Shown: positions 9,154 through 18,002, counted from the first letter of the stretch. The stretch is DNA of 64,000 nt from Bradyrhizobium sp. SRS-191 (GCF_024586915.1 NZ_JANBVS010000003.1:186001-250000), one strand, 5' to 3'. The notes: generated from the letters alone by a model not told the origin. Numbers and translations are program-made.

Positions 9154-10023
9154 CTATTCTCCCCGCAGTTTTGGATCGATCGCATCTCGCAGCGCGTCTC
9201 CGAGGAGATTGAGCGCGAGCACGGTCAACAAGATCGCAAGGCTCGGAAAGACCGCCAGCCACCAAGCGTCGAGGATGTTATCGAACCCCTCGCGGATCAT
9301 GCTGCCCCAGGTCGGGGTCGGTGGTGGAACTCCAAGCCCGATGAAGCTCAGCGATGCTTCCGTACGGATTGCGGAAGCCATCCATAACGAACTCATCACC
9401 ACGACATCCGAGATGAGGTTGGGGAGGATATGAACCCCCATGATGCGGACGGGCCCGAACCCGAGCGCGCGACCGGCGATCACGAAATCCTGCTGCTTCA
9501 AGGCAATCGTCGGCGCGCGGGCAACTCGCGCAAACGGCGCGATTTCCGTAATCGCGATTGCAATGATGAGATTCTGAAGGCTGGCGCCGAGCATCGCCGC
9601 GATCATGAGGCCGAGCAGGAGAGCTGGAAACGAGAGCATCACATCGAGGACGCCCATCACGAGCTGATCCAGGACTCCCCCGACATAGCCCGCAACGATC
9701 CCGATCGTGCAGCCGATCGTCATCGCAATCAGGATGGCGACAAAGCCGACCATGAGAGAGATGCGGGCTCCATAGATCAGACGCGACAGAACATCTCGGC
9801 CGTAATTGTCTGTCCCGAACAGGAACTCCGCCGACGGAGGCTCGAGCCTGGCAACGATATTCTGCTCCAGCGGGTCATGTGGGGCGATCAGTGGCGCGAG
9901 CACAGCCACCGCGACGATGATCGCAAGGAGCAGCGCCCCCAGCCAAAACAGAGGATTTTTGGAGAAGGCCAACCACAATCGACTGGGCTGCGACACCGCA
10001 ACCGATGCAACCTCAATCGTCAT
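9154..10023 (-). CDS. peptide/opine-class ABC transporter permease (DppC type)
   Basis: A 289-residue inner-membrane permease with an N-terminal membrane helix ([19 protein letters not shown]), the family segment [23 protein letters not shown], and the EAA loop ending in [19 protein letters not shown], all typical of DppC/OppC. Its ATG overlaps the TGA of the upstream DppB-type gene in ATGA, so translation is coupled. The longer frame to 10092 overlaps that gene and is not the start. It pairs with the 10020-10958 product to form the membrane channel. Confidence 0.9.
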   Translation of the reverse strand: MTIEVASVAVSQPSRLWLAFSKNPLFWLGALLLAIIVAVAVLAPLIAPHDPLEQNIVARLEPPSAEFLFGTDNYGRDVLSRLIYGARISLMVGFVAILIAMTIGCTIGIVAGYVGGVLDQLVMGVLDVMLSFPALLLGLMIAAMLGASLQNLIIAIAITEIAPFARVARAPTIALKQQDFVIAGRALGFGPVRIMGVHILPNLISDVVVMSSLWMASAIRTEASLSFIGLGVPPPTPTWGSMIREGFDNILDAWWLAVFPSLAILLTVLALNLLGDALRDAIDPKLRGE

Positions 10024-10958
10024 TTGTACTTCACCCGCGGATCGATAAGGCCATAGGTGATGTCCGTCAGCGTATTCACGACGATCACGCAAATGGCAAA
10101 GATGATCATCAGCCCCTCGAGCAGCGTATAGTCTCGGGCATTGAGGGCCCCGAAAATCAGCTTGCCGAGACCCGGCCGGTTGAAGATGATCTCCGTGAGC
10201 ACCGAATTTCCGATCAACGTCCCAAAATAGAGGCCAACGACGGTAACCACCGGAATGAGGCCATTCCGCAGAGCGTGCCGCATGACGAGGCGCGTGGGAG
10301 TAACCCCCTTCGCGCGCGCTGTGCGGATGTAATCCTCGCCCAGGACTCCCAGCATGGATGACCGCGTCACACGCACCACATAGGCCATCAGGATCAAGCC
10401 GAGGTTCAGCGCAGGCAAGGCAAGGCTTCGTAACCGTTCGAGGGGATCCGTGCTATCCGACGTGAGAACCGGGAACCATCCGAGCTGGATGGCAAAGACG
10501 ATGAGCAAGAGAATGCCCGACACGAATGCCGGGAACGAGAGTCCGAGCAACGAGACCAGCCGCGAAACATAGTCGATCCAGCTATTGCGGCCGAGCGCAG
10601 CGAGAATTCCGAGCGGCAGACCCAGGACGATTCCGATCGTGACGGCAGCCAAGGTGAGTTGGATCGTGGAGGGCAACACCAGCAGCACCTCCTGAACGAC
10701 GGTCCGGCCGCTGCTCAGCGATTGTCCGAGATTCCCGGTGAGCACCTCCGCAAGAAAGTGAAGGTATTGAACCTGGATCGGCTGATCGAGCCCGAGCCGG
10801 GCTCGCATGGCCCGAAGCGAGGCTTCGGTTGCCTGGTCGCCAAGGATGACAGATGCCGCATCGCCCGGAACGAGACGCACCAGCACGAAGATGGCCGTCA
10901 GCATCACCAGCAAGGTGGGGACCGCCAGCAACAGCCGCTTGAAGGCAAAGCTGATCAT
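10020..10958 (-). CDS. peptide/opine-class ABC transporter permease (DppB type)
   Basis: A 312-residue permease starting MISFAFKRLLLAVPTLLVMLTAIFVLVRLVPGDA in the genome, the standard DppB/OppB N-terminus. It has six predicted membrane helices and an EAA loop (RTARAKGVTPTRLVMRHALRNG). The open frame continues 138 codons upstream over the end of the oxidase gene, but that part is not protein-like. The ATG at 10958 has a purine-rich GGGACGG about five bases upstream. It starts 76 bases after the FAD oxidoreductase gene, so oxidase and importer genes probably share a transcript. Confidence 0.9.
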   Translation of the reverse strand: MISFAFKRLLLAVPTLLVMLTAIFVLVRLVPGDAASVILGDQATEASLRAMRARLGLDQPIQVQYLHFLAEVLTGNLGQSLSSGRTVVQEVLLVLPSTIQLTLAAVTIGIVLGLPLGILAALGRNSWIDYVSRLVSLLGLSFPAFVSGILLLIVFAIQLGWFPVLTSDSTDPLERLRSLALPALNLGLILMAYVVRVTRSSMLGVLGEDYIRTARAKGVTPTRLVMRHALRNGLIPVVTVVGLYFGTLIGNSVLTEIIFNRPGLGKLIFGALNARDYTLLEGLMIIFAICVIVVNTLTDITYGLIDPRVKYK

Positions 10959-11034
10959 TCGACCGTCCCGTTCACTTGCAAAGTGAAGCCGGAATATCCG
11001 GGCTGACCTCTTCTCTCGGGACAAGGGACGCGCC

Positions 11035-12429
11035 TCACAATACCTCCTCCTCCTGATCGAGCGTGGCCAGCTCTCCAAGCGTGACCGGCTTGAGCGGAGG
11101 CCTGACGCGGTAGAAGCCGACCTCCCTTGCAGGACAATTCTGGATTTCGGCGAGGATGCGGGTGACGGTGTAGCCGCATTGCCGTCCCTGGCAGGGCCCC
11201 ATCCCCGCGCGCGTGAAGGCCTTGATCTGGTTCGGGCCGGAGCCGATCCGGGCCATCGCACGGATCTCTCCTGCCGTGACCTCCTCGCAGCGGCATATGA
11301 CCGTCTCGTCGGACGGACTAAAGATCCTGCTGTGCGGCCTGAACATAGCGTCAAGGAAGGGCCGCAATGCAAGTTCGCAAGCCAAGCTCTTTTGAACGCG
11401 AGCAGCTTCCTTGATCACGATCTGCTCGTCCGCATAGCCGAGCTTGACAGCCAGCCTCTGTGCTGCGAGCGCGCCACGACATTGGCCCGCCTTTGCACCG
11501 GCGATGCCCGCGCCGTCCCCGGCAACGAAGATGCCGGCCTTGGATGTTTCACCCCATTGATCAAGAACCGGAACGTAGCAATCCTGCTCGTCACGCCATT
11601 CGACCGCGCAGCCCAACCCCAACGCTGCATGAATGTTCGGCACGACACCTTCATGCACAAACAGATTGTCCGCGGAGACCGTCGTCTGTTGTCCATCAGC
11701 CGTTCGATAGCTGATGGCTTCGAGCCGCTCGGCTCCATGTGCCTCCAGGTCAATGACATGACGGATGATCGGCACGCGCCTACGTCGCAGGACGGTCTTC
11801 CACGCAAGCCCTTTGAGGAGCGCGCCACCGGCACCCAGGGCTTTCGGCAGACGCCGGAGCGCCGCCCAGTGACGTCCGGCCGGTGTGGTGTCGAGGTAGC
11901 CGGCGATCCGACCTCCGGCGTTGAGCAACTGAACGAGGTAGAGAAGCGGCAACGGGCCACAACCAGCGACCCAGACTGGCTTAGAGGGGATCTGTCCGGC
12001 AGTTTTGAGCAGAACCTGAGCAGCCCCCACCGTGAGCACCCCCGGGAGTGTCCAGCCGGGAAAGGGAGTGGGCCGCTCCTGGGCGCCGGTCGCAAGAATG
12101 ATGGCACGCGCCTCGATCGTCCTGGCTTTGCCATCATGGGTCACGAAGGCGCGGAAACCGGGTTCGACCTGCCAAAGCTGTGTACGAGGTTCGTACCGCG
12201 CTCCGCTGGCGCGGAATGCATCGGCCGTCGCTTTTCCTTCCTGATAGGCCCTTCCAAGGATGGCTCCCCTTGGGGTCGCTGCTTGAGTTTCGACCGCGCG
12301 CCAGATCTGCCCGCCAGGCGAAGTTTGATCGTCCACGACCAGAACGTCAATTCCATAGCGGCGGGCCGTGATCGCCGCGGTCATGCCTGCAGGGCCCGCC
12401 CCTACGATGAGGAGATCGGTTTTGCTCAT
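11035..12429 (-). CDS. FAD/NAD(P)-dependent oxidoreductase with C-terminal [2Fe-2S] domain (opine oxidase/hydroxyproline dehydrogenase subunit A type)
   Basis: A 464-residue flavoprotein. It has an N-terminal FAD motif (LLIVGAGPAGMTAA), a second dinucleotide region (VWVAGCGPLPLLYL), a late FAD-contacting segment (GIFVAGDGAGIAGA) and a C-terminal BFD-like [2Fe-2S] domain with Cys residues in ICRCEEV and GPCQGRQCG. This architecture is that of OoxA/NoxA, HcnB and the alpha subunit of D-hydroxyproline dehydrogenase. Its ATG overlaps the stop of the small ferredoxin-like gene (ATGA). With the next two genes it forms a three-part enzyme that oxidises a secondary amine at the C-N bond. Octopine or nopaline oxidase is one option, D-hydroxyproline or glycine oxidation others. 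Confidence 0.85.
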   Translation of the reverse strand: MSKTDLLIVGAGPAGMTAAITARRYGIDVLVVDDQTSPGGQIWRAVETQAATPRGAILGRAYQEGKATADAFRASGARYEPRTQLWQVEPGFRAFVTHDGKARTIEARAIILATGAQERPTPFPGWTLPGVLTVGAAQVLLKTAGQIPSKPVWVAGCGPLPLLYLVQLLNAGGRIAGYLDTTPAGRHWAALRRLPKALGAGGALLKGLAWKTVLRRRRVPIIRHVIDLEAHGAERLEAISYRTADGQQTTVSADNLFVHEGVVPNIHAALGLGCAVEWRDEQDCYVPVLDQWGETSKAGIFVAGDGAGIAGAKAGQCRGALAAQRLAVKLGYADEQIVIKEAARVQKSLACELALRPFLDAMFRPHSRIFSPSDETVICRCEEVTAGEIRAMARIGSGPNQIKAFTRAGMGPCQGRQCGYTVTRILAEIQNCPAREVGFYRVRPPLKPVTLGELATLDQEEEVL

Positions 12430-12719
12430 GACGGCAAGCACCGCTGACGCTGCTGGCGCTCGACCTTCATCCCCTCCTCCACCGGAGTCATGCAGGTCTG
12501 AACCGATCCTATTCCATCCACCTGGGCGAGACAGTCGAAGCAGACGCCGATCATACAATAAGGAGCCCGCTTGCTGCCCTTCACCGGCGTCGGACGCGAC
12601 CAGACAACGGCCTGCCGGAGCAGGACAGCTGCCACGCTCTCGCCCGGCTCCGCCGCGACGGGCCTGCCTTCGACATAGATCGTCACCGTCTCAACGGGCT
12701 CATGCAGCTTTCGGAACAT
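12426..12719 (-). CDS. small (2Fe-2S)-binding protein, oxidase subunit (HcnA/SoxA-like)
   Basis: A 97-residue ferredoxin-like protein with the plant-type [2Fe-2S] cysteine pattern CMIGVCFDC followed by a Cys about 13 residues later (SVQTC). The true ATG at 12719 overlaps the last 20 bases of the preceding DAO-family gene; the open frame further upstream is a shadow of that gene. Its stop overlaps the start of the FAD/[2Fe-2S] gene. HcnA and its relatives in hydroxyproline and opine oxidases are about this size. It should carry electrons between the flavin subunits and the respiratory chain; the acceptor is not evident. Confidence 0.85.
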   Translation of the reverse strand: MFRKLHEPVETVTIYVEGRPVAAEPGESVAAVLLRQAVVWSRPTPVKGSKRAPYCMIGVCFDCLAQVDGIGSVQTCMTPVEEGMKVERQQRQRCLPS

Positions 12720-13818
12720 CAAAGCGACCCTGGTGAAAGATATCGAGCGTATCCGGCAACTGCCCGGCCAAGATCGCATCGGCCAGGACGGTCGAATGCA
12801 AGGCCGCAAGCGTGACACCTGAATGGCACAACGCGGCGAACGCTCCGGGGTGCGTCTGCGACTGGGCGTAGACGGGACACCCATCAGGGGTCATGATGCG
12901 CAAGCCAGCCCACTGCCGGACCAGTTTCGCCTCAGCCAGCCCCGGCACGATGCGAAGCGTCCGCCGGCTGAGATCTGCTGCCGCGACGGCGGTCGCGGAG
13001 CTATCAAAACCGGTCTCCTCATGGGTTGCACCGATCATCACGGTGCCTTCCCGCGTTTGACGCAGGCCACTGGTCGGCAAAGGCAGAAATGGTTCGACGC
13101 GCTCGGTGACCAGGATCTGCCCTCGCTGAGGCCGCAGCGGGATTTCAAGACCCACTTGCTGCGCGAGCGCCTGCGACCCGAGACCCGCAGCAATGAGCAC
13201 ACGCGGCGCGCAGACGGTCTCGTTTCCAAATGCCACCGTAAAGCCCGCCTCGCCGGGCACGATCTGCCGCACTGCAACGTTACGACGCAGGTCTCCGCCA
13301 AGGCGCAGAATTCCAGCATGAAGAGCGGCAAGGAGCTGAAGCGGATTGGCATGCCCGTCCCGCTGGCCGAAGCTCGCGCCGGCCACGTCCGGCCCCAACC
13401 GAACCTTCGGAAGCAGTCTGGTCAGCTCAGCACGATCGAGCATCCGCCAATCCGCCTCCGCTCCGCCGAGCTGATTGTGCAATCGCTGAAGATCCGAGCG
13501 GCGCTTCTCGAACGCATCCTCTCCGAGGCAGAACGCAAGACCGCCATTCTGCTCGTAATGAAGATCCAGCTTGGCCAGATCAGTGAGTTCCGCTGCAAAG
13601 TCGGACCACATGTCGACACTACGGCGTGACAGCTGCTGGTAGGCCGGCATGTTCTGGCCCTTGCCCTGTAGCCAAACAAGGCCGAAATTGGCCCGCGCCG
13701 CGCGATGGTCGCGATCGTCACCGTCGAGCACCAGCACCCGGCATTGTCGTCGCGCAAGGCCATAAGCGATCGCAGCACCCACAGTGCCAGCACCGATAAC
13801 TATTATCTCAGGATGCAT
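12700..13818 (-). CDS. DAO-family FAD-dependent oxidoreductase (opine oxidase subunit B type)
   Basis: A 372-residue member of the D-amino-acid/glycine oxidase fold. It has the N-terminal FAD motif IIVIGAGTVGAAIAYGLARR, the family segment RPQRGQILVTERV in the middle and a C-terminal WAGLRIMTPDGCPVYAQ region ending in GVTLAAL. This subunit should hold the site that oxidises the secondary amine. The ATG at 13818 has AGAGGAAA seven bases upstream. It is the first gene of the leftward operon and is divergent from the LysR gene. Order and sizes (372, 97 and 464 residues) match three-part opine or hydroxyproline oxidases. It could also be a sarcosine or proline-betaine oxidase relative. Confidence 0.85.
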   Translation of the reverse strand: MHPEIIVIGAGTVGAAIAYGLARRQCRVLVLDGDDRDHRAARANFGLVWLQGKGQNMPAYQQLSRRSVDMWSDFAAELTDLAKLDLHYEQNGGLAFCLGEDAFEKRRSDLQRLHNQLGGAEADWRMLDRAELTRLLPKVRLGPDVAGASFGQRDGHANPLQLLAALHAGILRLGGDLRRNVAVRQIVPGEAGFTVAFGNETVCAPRVLIAAGLGSQALAQQVGLEIPLRPQRGQILVTERVEPFLPLPTSGLRQTREGTVMIGATHEETGFDSSATAVAAADLSRRTLRIVPGLAEAKLVRQWAGLRIMTPDGCPVYAQSQTHPGAFAALCHSGVTLAALHSTVLADAILAGQLPDTLDIFHQGRFDVPKAA

Positions 13819-13850
13819 CAGATTTCCTCTTGCCCAATCTGACGACAAAA

Positions 13851-13880
13851 AGAGATATTTGGTCAAAGTCGAAAATCTCT
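13851..13880. promoter_or_regulatory. candidate LysR operator between oxidase and LysR genes
   Basis: An imperfect inverted repeat, AGAGATATTT (13851-13860) against GAAAATCTCT (13871-13880), matches at eight of ten positions with a ten-base spacer. It lies in the 86-base divergent intergenic region. LysR regulators bind such T-N11-A dyads upstream of divergent targets. Position and symmetry are seen; binding is inferred. Confidence 0.4.
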
Positions 13881-13904
13881 GGCTGTATTCTTCAGGGTTA
13901 TGGG

Positions 13905-14822
13905 ATGGCTCGTCAGATCAACCTCAGACAGGTTGAGGCGTTCAAAGCGGTGATCGAGAGCGGTTCGATCAGCCGGGCCGCTTTGATCCTCAACATCTCC
14001 CAGCCAGCCATGAGCAAGCTGATCGCTCATCTCGAGGAGGATACCGGGCTCAACCTGTTCGATCGGGTCAAAGGCCGCCTAGCTCCGACCGAGCGTGGCA
14101 TGCGGCTTTACAAGGAGATCGATCGAATCTTTTCAGGCGTCCGCCAGGTGGAGAATGCCGTCGAGGCGATCCGCCGCGAGGAGCAGGGGCAGCTTCTCGT
14201 CGGCGTCATGCCGGCCCTGTCGCGCGCGTTCATTCAGCAGGCGACGATGGGATTTCTACAGCAGCATCCCAACGTGTTCTGCTCGGTCAAGTCACGCAGC
14301 TCGGAATGGATTGTGGACTGGCTGGTGACACGCAAGCTCGATGTCGGCCTTGTCAGCTCGCGGATCGACAATCCCTACGTGATCGCCGAGCCGCTGACGC
14401 AGCAGCCGCTCGTCTGCATCATGCCGACGCATCATCCCCTCGCGATGAAGAACGTCGTGGAGCCGGATGATCTCCACAACATTCCCTTCGTGTCTTTCGA
14501 TCCCGAGAGCCAGGCAGGTCAGTGCATTGCGACGATGTTCGACGCCTATAACGTCAGACCCCACACCGTGCTCGTTGCCAATGTCTCACCGACCCTTTGC
14601 GAATTCGTGGCAGCCGGTCTCGGCGTGGCGCTGGTGCACCCCTTGATGTTCAGCGGGCTTCAGGACCGTCTGGCCATCAGACGCTTTGAGCCCGCTTTGT
14701 CTTACGACTTCCAGCTCTGTCGAATGCGCGACAGCCGCAATGCAAGTCTGGTCGACGCCTTCCTCCAGCAAGCGCGCACGACGGCTGCACGGCTTTCCCA
14801 GGAGTCGCTCAGCGCGGCATGA
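13905..14822 (+). CDS. LysR family regulator of the opine-like cluster (OccR/NocR-like position)
   Basis: A 305-residue LysR protein. The N-terminal winged helix is INLRQVEAFKAVIESGSISRAALILNISQPAMSKLIAHLEE in the genome (about residues 5-45), with a periplasmic-binding-protein-like effector domain to the end. The ATG at 13905 has AGGG about eight bases upstream; the frame from 13830 overlaps the promoter and is not used. It is divergent from the oxidase operon, as OccR and NocR are in Ti-plasmid opine clusters, and its 3' end overlaps the converging binding-protein gene by 14 bases. It probably activates oxidase and importer genes in response to the substrate. The identity of the inducer is unknown. 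Confidence 0.88.
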   Translation: MARQINLRQVEAFKAVIESGSISRAALILNISQPAMSKLIAHLEEDTGLNLFDRVKGRLAPTERGMRLYKEIDRIFSGVRQVENAVEAIRREEQGQLLVGVMPALSRAFIQQATMGFLQQHPNVFCSVKSRSSEWIVDWLVTRKLDVGLVSSRIDNPYVIAEPLTQQPLVCIMPTHHPLAMKNVVEPDDLHNIPFVSFDPESQAGQCIATMFDAYNVRPHTVLVANVSPTLCEFVAAGLGVALVHPLMFSGLQDRLAIRRFEPALSYDFQLCRMRDSRNASLVDAFLQQARTTAARLSQESLSAA

Positions 14823-16389
14823 GCGTCGTCGCTTCGGTAATCGGCGGAGCGAGGTTCATTGCTCCTTTGAGCTCATAGCCATAGTTGACGCGCTTGCTGT
14901 GCCCCCACACCTGCTGAAGCTCAAACAGCGGAACAGAACAGACGGCGTCATGGATCTTGCGCTGAGCCTCTTTCCACAGCTCCTGCTGCCGCTCCACGCT
15001 GCCTTCCACCCGCGCCGCCTGTATCTCGGCATCCGCAACCTCGCAATGAGAGAAATTGGCAACCGCCGTGGGCTTTCCAATGCTCGAGCTCGAGTGATAA
15101 AATTCGGTCAGGTACGTGTCGGCGACCGGAAATCTGGCAGCCCCATAGAACACCAGGGCGCTGGCATTGCCGCGGATCTGGCTCTGGTAGGTCGCGTGAT
15201 CGACCACGCTCATGTCGAGCTTGATCCCCACCTTTGCGAGCTGGCGCTGAATGATTTCCATTGTCGGCAGGATGGCCGAGATATTGGACACCACGACCTT
15301 GAGCGTCAGGCCATTCGAGTAGCCCGCGTCGGCCAGAAGCGCCTTCGCCTTGACCGGATCGTAGGGATAGGCCCCAGATGAACAGTCCTCTCCGATATAG
15401 CCGGGGGGAACGACCGAGCAGCCTTTCAGGCTGACGCTCTTACCGACAAACTGCACCAGGTCGTCGAGATTGACCGCCGCGGCGATCGCCTGTCGGACCC
15501 TGATGTCCTCGAGCGGCGGAATGCTGCTGTTGATGTGAAGCGTCCGAAACTCTCCAGGACGGAAGACATCAACGACCATGTTGCTGCGCTGACGGGTCGT
15601 ATCGACCCAGCGCTGCTCGCGCCGGCCTTGAATGACGTCGAGCTCTCCGGACGAAAAGGCGAGCTCGCGGGCGCTATCGGAGGGGATTGTACGGTATATG
15701 ATGTTGCTGATTTGCGGGCGCCCGCGGAAATAGGCCTCGTTTGCAACCAGCTTTACATGCCGCTGAGTCTCGTGCTCTGCAAACGCAAACGGACCCGTGC
15801 CGACCGGGTTGGAGGCAAACTTGCCTCCAAGCTCCTCGACCGCTTTTTTGCAGACAATGTTTCCGCCGTGATAGTTGGACAAACGGCCGAGGAAATGCGG
15901 ATCCGGATATTTCAGCGCGATGCGGACCGTCGCGTCATCTACCTTCTCGATCTTCTCCACTGCGGCAAAGTCTGCAGCGAAGCTCGAGCGGTTGGGGTCT
16001 GCGGCACGCGTGAGCGAGTAGACGACATCATCTGCGGTGAGGCTGCCCCAATCGCCGTGAAACTTGACACCCTTTCGAATGAAGAAGGTCCAGACTCGTC
16101 CGTCTGCGGAGGTTTCCCAGCGCTCGGCGAGATCGGGCTCGAGATCCTTAGGGTCCGCGCTGCCGGGCTTGAATCGAACCAGGCCATTGAACATCAAGCC
16201 GATCAGCGGCTTGTCGGTGCTGGTCGTCGCACGATGCGGATCGAGCGTGGTGATGTCTGATCCTCCAGCACCGATTTGCAGGGTGGCCCCAGGCCCGACT
16301 TCCGCCGCGAACACATCACCGGTCGCGTTCACAATGGCAGCGATGCAGAAAGCCAAGACAGACACATATTTCATATAGATGGACTTCAT
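14809..16389 (-). CDS. ABC transporter substrate-binding protein, family 5 (DppA/OppA class)
   Basis: A 526-residue periplasmic protein. A signal peptide (LAFCIAAIVNATGDVFA) precedes a family-5 solute-binding domain with DITTLDPHRATTSTDKPLIGLMFNGL, a GVKFHGDWGSLTADDVVYSL segment and the EDIRVRQAIAAAVNLDDLV motif. The ATG has GAGG six bases upstream. It is the only binding-protein gene near the dppBCDF-like genes at 7140-10958, so it almost surely serves that importer although it lies on the far side of the LysR gene. Its last 14 bases overlap the LysR 3' end on the other strand. The bound ligand, whether peptide, opine or opine-metal complex, cannot be read from the sequence. Confidence 0.9.
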   Translation of the reverse strand: MKSIYMKYVSVLAFCIAAIVNATGDVFAAEVGPGATLQIGAGGSDITTLDPHRATTSTDKPLIGLMFNGLVRFKPGSADPKDLEPDLAERWETSADGRVWTFFIRKGVKFHGDWGSLTADDVVYSLTRAADPNRSSFAADFAAVEKIEKVDDATVRIALKYPDPHFLGRLSNYHGGNIVCKKAVEELGGKFASNPVGTGPFAFAEHETQRHVKLVANEAYFRGRPQISNIIYRTIPSDSARELAFSSGELDVIQGRREQRWVDTTRQRSNMVVDVFRPGEFRTLHINSSIPPLEDIRVRQAIAAAVNLDDLVQFVGKSVSLKGCSVVPPGYIGEDCSSGAYPYDPVKAKALLADAGYSNGLTLKVVVSNISAILPTMEIIQRQLAKVGIKLDMSVVDHATYQSQIRGNASALVFYGAARFPVADTYLTEFYHSSSSIGKPTAVANFSHCEVADAEIQAARVEGSVERQQELWKEAQRKIHDAVCSVPLFELQQVWGHSKRVNYGYELKGAMNLAPPITEATTLMPR

Positions 16390-16498
16390 CCGGTGCCTCG
16401 CCCGTTACCCCACCCATCAGGCTGGAAGAGTCCTCCCTCTCTGTCAAAGTCCGAAATCAAGGACGCCTATTCTCACGCGTTATGGGTGCCCGCAAGTA

Positions 16499-17305
16499 TC
16501 AGATTAGCGGCGCCTGATCGCGGTTGGCTCCATTTGGTATTCTATCCATCCACGCCGGCGACGTTGAGCCGGATAGTCCGGAGACCTCGATCAGACCAAG
16601 CCGTATCGCTCTGACGACTGCGACCGTCCGGCTGTTCGTGCCGAGCTTTCTCGTCGCCTTCTTGATGTGGAAGTTGATCGTGTTTTCGCTGATCTTGAGG
16701 ATGATTCCGATGTCCCAGGAGGACTTGCCCTCCGCCGTCCACGCCAGGCATTCCCGTTCGCGCGGCGAAAGCTTGATAGCCTTGTTGCCCATCGCCGGCT
16801 GGGCAAGCTCGCCAAAAGCGACATGGAACTGACAGGCCAGGGCGTGAAGATGCTTCAACTGCCGGACCGGGTCGGCGTCCTCGAAGCGGGATGCAAAGGA
16901 TAGAACGGAGATGCGCCCGGACGGCCCAAACAGCGGCACGCTCACGCCGTGCTTGAGGCCGGCTTCGCGGCTCTCGAGAAGGACCAATCGCTCGCCGTCG
17001 TGCAGTTGACGCTGCTCGAGCAGTTGATCCCACATGAAAGGCTTGCTGTGCGACGCCGTTCGCCTGATGACAGGGTCGATCTCTTGATATTTGTGCTCGA
17101 AATAGTGGTTGCACCAGTCGAGCGGGAAGTTGAGCGCGATGGCCGGCATCGGATGGTCTGGCAGACGTACAGTCTCTTCGTAGTTCAAGGCGCCATACGC
17201 CACCTGACCGAACCCCTTGTCGTCCGCAGAACGGACGAGCAGGTCGAAGAGGTCGGCCAACGACTGTGTGCGGTTTGCACAATCGATGAAGCTGAAGAGG
17301 TCCAT
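16499..17305 (-). CDS. LuxR-family quorum-sensing regulator with autoinducer-binding domain
   Basis: A 268-residue protein with an N-terminal acyl-homoserine-lactone-binding domain and a C-terminal LuxR helix-turn-helix (LSPRERECLAWTAEGKSSWDIG and following). The residues that line the ligand pocket in TraR are present: Trp64, Tyr73, Asp77, Pro78 and Trp92 in DWCNHYFEHKYQEIDP and PFMWD. The ATG at 17305 has GAGGT four bases upstream. It is divergent from the luxI-type gene 700 bases away, so it is a cognate pair rather than an orphan. Which signal it senses cannot be told. It lies 110 bases beyond the start of the importer binding protein and faces the same way. Confidence 0.9.
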   Translation of the reverse strand: MDLFSFIDCANRTQSLADLFDLLVRSADDKGFGQVAYGALNYEETVRLPDHPMPAIALNFPLDWCNHYFEHKYQEIDPVIRRTASHSKPFMWDQLLEQRQLHDGERLVLLESREAGLKHGVSVPLFGPSGRISVLSFASRFEDADPVRQLKHLHALACQFHVAFGELAQPAMGNKAIKLSPRERECLAWTAEGKSSWDIGIILKISENTINFHIKKATRKLGTNSRTVAVVRAIRLGLIEVSGLSGSTSPAWMDRIPNGANRDQAPLI

Positions 17306-18002
17306 TGCTACCTCACGGCAGACAAAGCTGCGCAAGTTCCGCCCAGATATGATCGTGAAAACGAATCCGTCTCAACGTCCCGGTTGCCGACGGTTCGTCC
17401 CGGCCCCTTCGTCGGCCTCGACTGAGGCGAGAAGCGGGCGCTTGCTTGTCCAAACTTCAACCCAACCTGAGGTAGACACTACCATCATACGCTCCGTCGT
17501 GCAATTGACGATCACAATCGCTTAATCTCTCAGAAGCCGTGATGCCATCAGCGTTGCCCTTTTCAGGAATCGGCGGCCGGACGATGTTGCCGATCCGGTC
17601 AACCACATCGCGCAGCAAAGTGCCTTCCTGATAGGTGTTCTTCGGCACTCCTGTCGGCAAGCATCAGCTCACTGGTACAAACTTCGAGCGGATCATGCAC
17701 ATTCACGGCATTCTTTCCGCACGCATCACCCGCAGCCCAGCAGCCCGCCCATATCACGCGGGTCGTTCGGGCCGGCCAGGACTAGCCTTGCAAAAGCCAA
17801 CAACTGCCGAGCAGCACAACTCAGAATTGCGTCTAATTATAGGTGATATTGGGGCGCGGTCTGACAGATGTCGTCTCCCGAGAAAGCGGATGGCACAACA
17901 GCCCTCGATAGGCGAGGGAGCTACTCGACTGGGTAGCTCCCTCTGTAACGCCGTGCCCATTAGTCTGCATCTTCCTGTCACGAGGCAGATTGGAAGATGC
18001 TC
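17306..18002. other. luxR-luxI divergent intergenic region
   Basis: About 700 bases, AT-richer than the genes, with no convincing ORF. Besides the hairpin pair at 17902-17943 there is a short inverted repeat, GGTAGACACTACC, at 17471-17483. I looked for an 18-20 bp palindromic lux box and could not place one with confidence. The long leader leaves room for a promoter well upstream of luxI. Confidence 0.5.
17902..17943 (+). promoter_or_regulatory. two overlapping, mutually exclusive hairpins in the luxI leader
   Basis: Hairpin A pairs CCCTCG (17902-17907) with CGAGGG (17913-17918) around a five-base loop. Hairpin B pairs GAGGGAGCTAC (17914-17924) with GTAGCTCCCTC (17933-17943): eleven perfect pairs around an eight-base loop. 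Bases 17914-17918 belong to both stems, so only one can form at a time. B lies about 55-60 bases before the luxI start. Pairing is seen directly; a regulatory switch, RNase target or terminator role is inferred. B has no following U-run, so it is not a standard terminator. Confidence 0.6.

Noticed and set aside
17457..17660. 67-codon minus-strand frame in the luxR-luxI gap
   Set aside because: Starts with TTG without Shine-Dalgarno site; the nearest ATG is in another frame; no family recognised.
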